Source: an uncultured Bryobacteraceae bacterium
GTDB taxonomy: Bacteria > Acidobacteriota > Terriglobia > Bryobacterales > Bryobacteraceae
NCBI GenBank assembly: GCA_937921835.1
Contig: CAKZVG010000455.1
Coordinates: 1 to 10,133, forward strand
Direction: 5' to 3'
Length of the DNA stretch: 10,133 nucleotides
In this document: piece after piece, positions 6,027-10,133 of the stretch
Numbering within the stretch: the first letter of the stretch is position 1
Layout of the letters: each line of letters begins with the position of its first letter
Notes under the pieces: model-generated
Seen by the model: only the letters and a program-made list of their open reading frames with translations
Told to the model about the DNA's origin: nothing
The model's database searches: none
Position numbers and translations under genes: made by a program

Positions 6027-7921
6027 TGATCCCGGTCCAGAACCTCCAGAATCCGTTTGACGCCGCCATTGTGGCCTTTCCCGGCCAGCCGGTTCCGGCC
6101 GACGTCCGCGAGATCTACCACCTGGCGTTTGATAAGTGCCGTGAGGAGTATCTTCTCGTCGCCGGCGGCCAGTCCCGCTCCATGCTCTTTTGCGGCGAGG
6201 CGGGTTGCGGCAAGACCCATTTGCTTGGCCGGTTCCGCCGCTGGCTGGCGGGCGAAATCGATCAGGGCCCCCCGGTGCGGCCGGCGGTCTTTGTGGCGGT
6301 GCGCATGGAGACCGCGCCCAGCCAGGTATGGCGTCACCTTCGGCAGCGCTTCGCCGAAGAACTGCTGGAAATAACGTCCGATGGAACAGCCCTGCTTGAC
6401 GGCATCCTGGCGCGCTTCGCCGCGCGTCAGGCGGGCGGCGATCCCAGCCGCGCCTTCGAGGAAGCCGCCATCCGCGACCTGACGCTGGATCTTTCCAAGG
6501 TGTTGGAGCAGTTCTCGTCCGGGAAGCACCGGAGACTTTGCAGGGCGTGGCTCAAGGGCGAGACTCTGTCGGATCGGGATTTGGATACGCTCGGGCTTGG
6601 CGAGCGCCTGGAGGATGAGTCCGACGAGGAACTGGCGGAAGCCGCTGCCCGGCGCTTTGTTCTGGCGATGGTGCGGGTCTGTTCCCCTGAACCGGTTGTG
6701 TTCTGCCTCGATCAGGTCGAAGCGCTCGCCATCTCGATGGCGCCGAACTGCTACTCCCGGTTCTCGAAGATGGTGGCGTGCCTGATCGACGAGACCACCA
6801 ATGCGCTGGTGATCTCCTCGATCGTGTCACGATACCTGGCCGAATTCCGCGAAAAGTCCGAACCGGCCGATCTGGACCGAATCCAGAAAGCGGTTCAGGA
6901 TCTACAGCCGCTCGATCCGATGCTGGGGAGGAAGCTGCTCGAAGCCCGGCTGGAGGCGGCGCCCGCACTCAAGCCCTACCGGCCGCGCGGCGGCATCGAA
7001 CCGCTGCGCGCGGCAGATCTCGACCGCGTTTTCGCGGATCACCATGGCCGCTGCACCGCGCGCAAGCTGATCCATGAGGCGCACCGCCTGTTCGATCTCT
7101 GGCGCGGTGCTTCGCCGGAACCGTCCGTTCCGCGGGAGGAGTTCATCCGCCGCCGCTTCGCGCACTACCGCGAGGACTCGCCGGTCCGCAGCGACCCCAC
7201 CCGCGCCGAAGACATCCTGGCCCACGTTCTCGCCAAGGCCGCGCAGCTTGCCGGCCGGAAGATGCGGGCCGGAGGCGAAGCGGGGATCGAGTTCGAGGCT
7301 CAAGGATGTCAAGGCTCCGTGTTGGTGGCGCTTTGCAACCACGCGCACACGCCTTCGTTGGCCAGGAAGCTGAAGCGACTCATCGGCCAGCTCGACCGCG
7401 AAGCGATGCCGCGGCTGCGGCTGGTGCGCCATGAGAGGCTTCGCATCCCGCCAACGGCTGCCAAGACCCGCAAGTACCTCGAAGAACTGCAATCGGCCGG
7501 CGCCCGCCTTGTCCATCCGCGGCCGGAAGCGCTGGCGGCGCTGGACGCCATGCGGCGGCTGCTGGCTGAGGCAACCTCCGGCGACCTCACGCACCAGGGC
7601 GAAAGCGTCGCCGAAGAGACGGTCGCCGCCTGGCTGGCGGCGAACCTCCCCGCGGAGGTCTCCGCGCTGCTCGATGAACTCACTGGCGAGCCGGAAGGTG
7701 GGCCGCCTCCTCCAGCGCCCGACGGCGCGCTTCTTGAATTGCTGCGGGAGGACAAGGTGTTGGACGCCGCCGAAGCCGCCCGGCGGCTTGGCTGGACCCT
7801 GGAGCAGATGGAAAACCATGCGCGTCAGAATCCGGATTCCATTGGATTCGTGGCCGGCCCCGCCGCGGTCTTGTTTGACCTGGGCTTCGCGCCTGCCGTG
7901 GGCTCGGATCGTCATGCCTGA
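6026..7921 (+). CDS. P-loop ATPase with winged-helix-like C-terminus, second gene of the cassette
   Basis: The product is 631 aa. The ATG at 6026 shares its A with the upstream stop and has AGGGG seven bases before it; the frame is open further upstream but that part is antisense to protein logic and overlaps the first gene. Walker A is GEAGCGKT (residues 57-64, K63). Walker B is VVFCLDQVEAL (D229, Q230, E232): the usual DE is replaced by DQ-x-E, reminiscent of the DQFE motif of STAND-type NTPases. NALVISSIVSRYL (from 259) sits where sensor 1 is expected. A second region, about 430-530 (GSVLVALCNHAHTPSLARKL, later RLVHPRPEALAALDAMRRLL, SGDLTHQGE, WLAANLP), has an alternating strand/helix look but no motif I can name. 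The last 65 residues (LLELLREDKVLDAAEAARRLGW and on) look like another winged helix. It is probably a nucleotide-switched loader or regulator acting with the nuclease-translocase that follows. Confidence 0.88.
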   Translation: MIPVQNLQNPFDAAIVAFPGQPVPADVREIYHLAFDKCREEYLLVAGGQSRSMLFCGEAGCGKTHLLGRFRRWLAGEIDQGPPVRPAVFVAVRMETAPSQVWRHLRQRFAEELLEITSDGTALLDGILARFAARQAGGDPSRAFEEAAIRDLTLDLSKVLEQFSSGKHRRLCRAWLKGETLSDRDLDTLGLGERLEDESDEELAEAAARRFVLAMVRVCSPEPVVFCLDQVEALAISMAPNCYSRFSKMVACLIDETTNALVISSIVSRYLAEFREKSEPADLDRIQKAVQDLQPLDPMLGRKLLEARLEAAPALKPYRPRGGIEPLRAADLDRVFADHHGRCTARKLIHEAHRLFDLWRGASPEPSVPREEFIRRRFAHYREDSPVRSDPTRAEDILAHVLAKAAQLAGRKMRAGGEAGIEFEAQGCQGSVLVALCNHAHTPSLARKLKRLIGQLDREAMPRLRLVRHERLRIPPTAAKTRKYLEELQSAGARLVHPRPEALAALDAMRRLLAEATSGDLTHQGESVAEETVAAWLAANLPAEVSALLDELTGEPEGGPPPPAPDGALLELLREDKVLDAAEAARRLGWTLEQMENHARQNPDSIGFVAGPAAVLFDLGFAPAVGSDRHA

Positions 7922-9809
7922 GCCCGTCGAGGTCACCGTCAGCGGCCTCTGCCGCCGCATCCGCGAACTCGAACCCGCTCCCTCCGCCGAAGCCGCGGGC
8001 GGCGCGCTCTTTGGCGCTCTCTTTCACGCCACGGCCGCGGCCCTGTTCGATCCTGACCATCCCGCGCACTGGGAACAGATCCTCGATGACGAAGCCGACC
8101 GTGTCAGCCGCCTGGCCGCGGAGCTTTACGACCGGGCGCTGGGGCCGGAACTCGTCCGGCACCGCGCCCTGCTCGAGGGCGCGGGCGCGCGGGTGCTGGG
8201 AGTCTGGAACGCCACGCGGGCGTTCGCGCGCTGGTTCTGCCGCCTGGTGGAGGTGGCGGTCAGCAGCGGCGCTCTACGCTACGACGCCGCGCGCGAAACC
8301 TGGGAAGGCGCCGAAGGGTTATTCCAATCCGAAGTCGAACTGGCGGCTTGGTTCCGGGAGCCGGGATGGAAGCGCACGGTGCTGGTATCAGGCCGCGCCG
8401 ATAATCTCGTCCGCGCGGGCGCCAACAAGTGCTGCGTGGTGGAGTTCAAGCTTGGCGACGGCGGCGATAGCGCGGCTTTGCTGCAAGCCTGCCTGTACCG
8501 CCTGCTGCTCGATACGGGTGAGGCCGGCGCGGGGCGCACGTCAGTGGCGCTGGTGCGTTTTCTGCCCTCGGGCGAGCAGCGCGAGATCGTGATCTCTGCC
8601 GAGCGCGCCGAATCTGTGCGGCCGCAACTGATGGACCTGATCGCGGCGGAAGCCGAGGCGGCGTTGCATCCGGCGCCTCCCCGCCCGGCTGCCGGTGCGG
8701 TTCCCGGATGGCCGAAGCCGCCTGGGGAGGAGGAGGAGGAAACCGCCCGCCAGCTTCTGGACGCCTTCACCGAGTTCGGCGCGCGCGTCCGGCTTACCGG
8801 CCCGGCCCTGGTTGGTCCGGCGTTTGTCCGCTACTTCGTCGAGCCGGCGCGCGGGGTTCCCGCGAGGCGCGTCCTCAAGCAGGCCTTGAACCTGCAAGCC
8901 CGGCTGCGGCTGCCGCACGCCCCGCTCATCGACGTCGTGGACGGCCGAATCGCGGTCGACGTGCAGCGCGCCACCCGCGAGGATGTTCCCTTCGAGCACG
9001 TCCGCGGCGCGCTGCCGCCGCCCGACCCTGGGGCAGGCAATTCCCGCGTCCTGGTGGGCGTGGACCTTGCCGGGCAGGCGGTCTTCGCCGACTTCTCGGC
9101 GCCCGAAAATACGCACGCGCTGGTGGCCGGCGCGGCCGGCGGCGGCAAGACCGAGTGGCTGCGCTCGGCGCTGGCCAGCCTGCTGCTGGCGAACACGCCG
9201 GAGACGCTGCGGCTGGCGCTGGTCGATCCCAAGGGGAACGCCTTCGGCGACCTGGCCCGCTCGCCGTTTCTGTGGAAGCCGGGACCGCTCTTGCAGGCTT
9301 CCGGACAGGACGCTCTCGCCCTGTTCGAGGAACTGGGCGAGGAGATGGACCGCCGTTTCCGCCTGTTCGCCGTCTCCGGCGCCGACGATCTCCAGGCGCA
9401 TGCGCGCAAGGCGGGCGCGCCGCTGGCGCGGATCTTCTGTGTTTGCGACGAACTCGCCGACCTACTGCTGGCCGGGCGCGGCCTCCGCCAGGCAATCGAA
9501 AGCGCCGTCAACCGCCTGGGGCAGAAGGCGCGCGCGGCAGGCATCCATCTGATCTTCGCGACGCAGCGGCCGAGCCGGGACGTCGTCAGCGGCATCCTGA
9601 AGGCCAACCTGCCCTGCCGTGTGGCGCTGCGCGTCACCGAGGCGCTCGAGTCGCGCATCATCCTCGACGCCGGCGGCGCGGAGAACTTGCTCGGCCGCGG
9701 CGACCTGCTGTTCTTGAGCGCCGCGCGGCGGCTGCGGTTGCAATCGCCGTATCTGGACGAGCGCGCGCGGCGGGAGATCTTCGCGGGCGCCGCCGCTACA
9801 GCCGGTTGA
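7914..9809 (+). CDS. RecB/Cas4-type nuclease fused to FtsK-like DNA translocase
   Basis: The product is 631 aa, with ATG 7914 overlapping the previous stop by eight bases. Residues about 1-240 carry a full PD-(D/E)XK set in RecB/Cas4 order: G34xxxH38, GRAD163, VVEFK with E177 and K179, and Q191xxxY195. The linker at about 245-270 is Pro/Glu-rich. From about 275 the FtsK alpha domain follows ([35 protein letters not shown] and [15 protein letters not shown]). The motor then has Walker A GAAGGGKT (406-413, K412), Walker B IFCVCDEL (D512, E513), and the FtsK signature [34 protein letters not shown]. The N-terminal membrane helices and the gamma (KOPS-reading) domain of chromosomal FtsK are absent, so it is not the cell-division FtsK. 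The expected activity is ATP-driven pumping along duplex DNA coupled to cutting, functionally parallel to HerA plus NurA but in one chain. The last codons overlap the opposing larB gene. Confidence 0.92.
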   Translation: MPEPVEVTVSGLCRRIRELEPAPSAEAAGGALFGALFHATAAALFDPDHPAHWEQILDDEADRVSRLAAELYDRALGPELVRHRALLEGAGARVLGVWNATRAFARWFCRLVEVAVSSGALRYDAARETWEGAEGLFQSEVELAAWFREPGWKRTVLVSGRADNLVRAGANKCCVVEFKLGDGGDSAALLQACLYRLLLDTGEAGAGRTSVALVRFLPSGEQREIVISAERAESVRPQLMDLIAAEAEAALHPAPPRPAAGAVPGWPKPPGEEEEETARQLLDAFTEFGARVRLTGPALVGPAFVRYFVEPARGVPARRVLKQALNLQARLRLPHAPLIDVVDGRIAVDVQRATREDVPFEHVRGALPPPDPGAGNSRVLVGVDLAGQAVFADFSAPENTHALVAGAAGGGKTEWLRSALASLLLANTPETLRLALVDPKGNAFGDLARSPFLWKPGPLLQASGQDALALFEELGEEMDRRFRLFAVSGADDLQAHARKAGAPLARIFCVCDELADLLLAGRGLRQAIESAVNRLGQKARAAGIHLIFATQRPSRDVVSGILKANLPCRVALRVTEALESRIILDAGGAENLLGRGDLLFLSAARRLRLQSPYLDERARREIFAGAAATAG

Positions 9810-10133
9810 TGAGGCTGGCCACGTAGCCCGCGCCGAAGCCGTTGTCGATGTTGACCACCGTGACGTTGCTGGCGCAACTATTCAGCATGCCGAGCAGCGC
9901 CGCCAAGCCATGGAAGCTGGCGCCGTAACCGACGCTGGTGGGAACCGCGATGACGGGGCAGGGAACCAGCCCGCCCACTGCGCTCGGCAGCGCCCCCTCC
10001 ATGCCCGCGCAGACCACGCACACCCGCGCCTCGGCCAGCCGCTGGCGGTTGTTCATAAGGCGGTGAATGCCGGCCACGCCCACGTCGAAGACCGTGTCGA
10101 CACGGTTGCCCATCGTTTCGGCGGTCACCTGGG
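9796..10133 (-). CDS. larB: LarB, nickel-pincer cofactor biosynthesis enzyme, C-terminal part (cut by window edge)
   Basis: The last 111 residues are present; the N-terminus lies beyond the right edge. A GTG at 10128 falls inside the conserved domain and is not the true start. LarB carboxylates the pyridinium ring of nicotinic acid adenine dinucleotide and cleaves the phosphoanhydride, the first step toward the nickel-pincer cofactor of lactate racemase and related enzymes. The PurE-like fold signatures are evident: [51 protein letters not shown] and [11 protein letters not shown] followed by [11 protein letters not shown]. The cysteine of LNSCA lies 25 residues before the end, the same spacing as catalytic Cys221 in the 246-residue Lactobacillus plantarum LarB. 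Whether larC and larE follow cannot be seen; in many genomes larB stands apart. The stop lies within the end of the opposing nuclease-translocase gene. Confidence 0.93.
   Translation of the reverse strand, partial: QVTAETMGNRVDTVFDVGVAGIHRLMNNRQRLAEARVCVVCAGMEGALPSAVGGLVPCPVIAVPTSVGYGASFHGLAALLGMLNSCASNVTVVNIDNGFGAGYVASLINRL

Noticed and set aside
7914..9809. Canonical chromosome-segregation FtsK
   Set aside because: No N-terminal membrane helices and no C-terminal gamma winged helix; instead a nuclease domain is fused in front.
6026..9809. Identical length (631 aa) of the second and third cassette proteins as evidence of duplication
   Set aside because: Their domain orders and motif positions differ entirely; the equal length is a coincidence.
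9796..10133. PurE (N5-CAIR mutase)
   Set aside because: The fold is shared, but [26 protein letters not shown] and the near-terminal LNSCA...[11 protein letters not shown] are LarB-type.
1..10133. CRISPR arrays, tRNA/rRNA genes, insertion sequences, attachment sites
   Set aside because: No direct-repeat array, tRNA-like cloverleaf, transposase or integrase frame, or flanking direct repeats were seen on reading both strands.

Overview
This is a GC-rich, densely packed bacterial stretch. High GC, a class II asparagine synthetase beside an ArnT-like glycosyltransferase, bacterioferritin and LarB would fit a soil or environmental lineage. My impression is Acidobacteriota (Bryobacter/Solibacter-like), but this is unproven: there is no rRNA or other taxonomic marker in the window. 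No tRNA, rRNA, CRISPR array, insertion sequence or integrase is visible.

Left block, all minus strand (about 1-5065). Reading in the direction of transcription: a bacterioferritin gene (bfr) and a small gene of unknown function 9 bases after it; a glutamine-dependent asparagine synthetase (asnB) that by its catalytic cysteine must start at TTG; a multi-membrane-span GT83/ArnT-like glycosyltransferase whose 5' end overlaps asnB; and the start of an exported repeat-type protein that runs off the left edge. Candidate extended -10 elements (TGn plus a TATAAT-like hexamer) precede bfr, asnB and the exported protein. A perfect 6-bp inverted repeat sits where the bfr -35 would be, and a hairpin lies in the asnB leader.

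Middle intergenic region (5066-5276). This is the divergent regulatory region between bfr and the right-hand operon. It contains several short hairpins and the Shine-Dalgarno of the first plus-strand gene.

Right block, plus strand (5277-9809). Three genes lie end to end with stop/start overlaps: a protein that looks like three tandem winged-helix units; a 631-aa P-loop ATPase with an unusual Walker B and a winged-helix-like C-terminus; and a 631-aa fusion of a RecB/Cas4-type PD-(D/E)XK nuclease to an FtsK alpha/beta DNA translocase. Together they form a compact DNA-processing cassette (DNA binding, regulatory ATPase, pump plus nuclease) that I cannot match to a named system. It is the best candidate here for an undescribed defence or DNA-repair system.

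Right edge, minus strand. The C-terminal 111 residues of LarB (nickel-pincer cofactor synthesis) overlap the end of the nuclease-translocase gene by 14 bases, tail to tail. The cassette therefore sits tightly between housekeeping-type genes (bfr and larB), with no visible mobile element.
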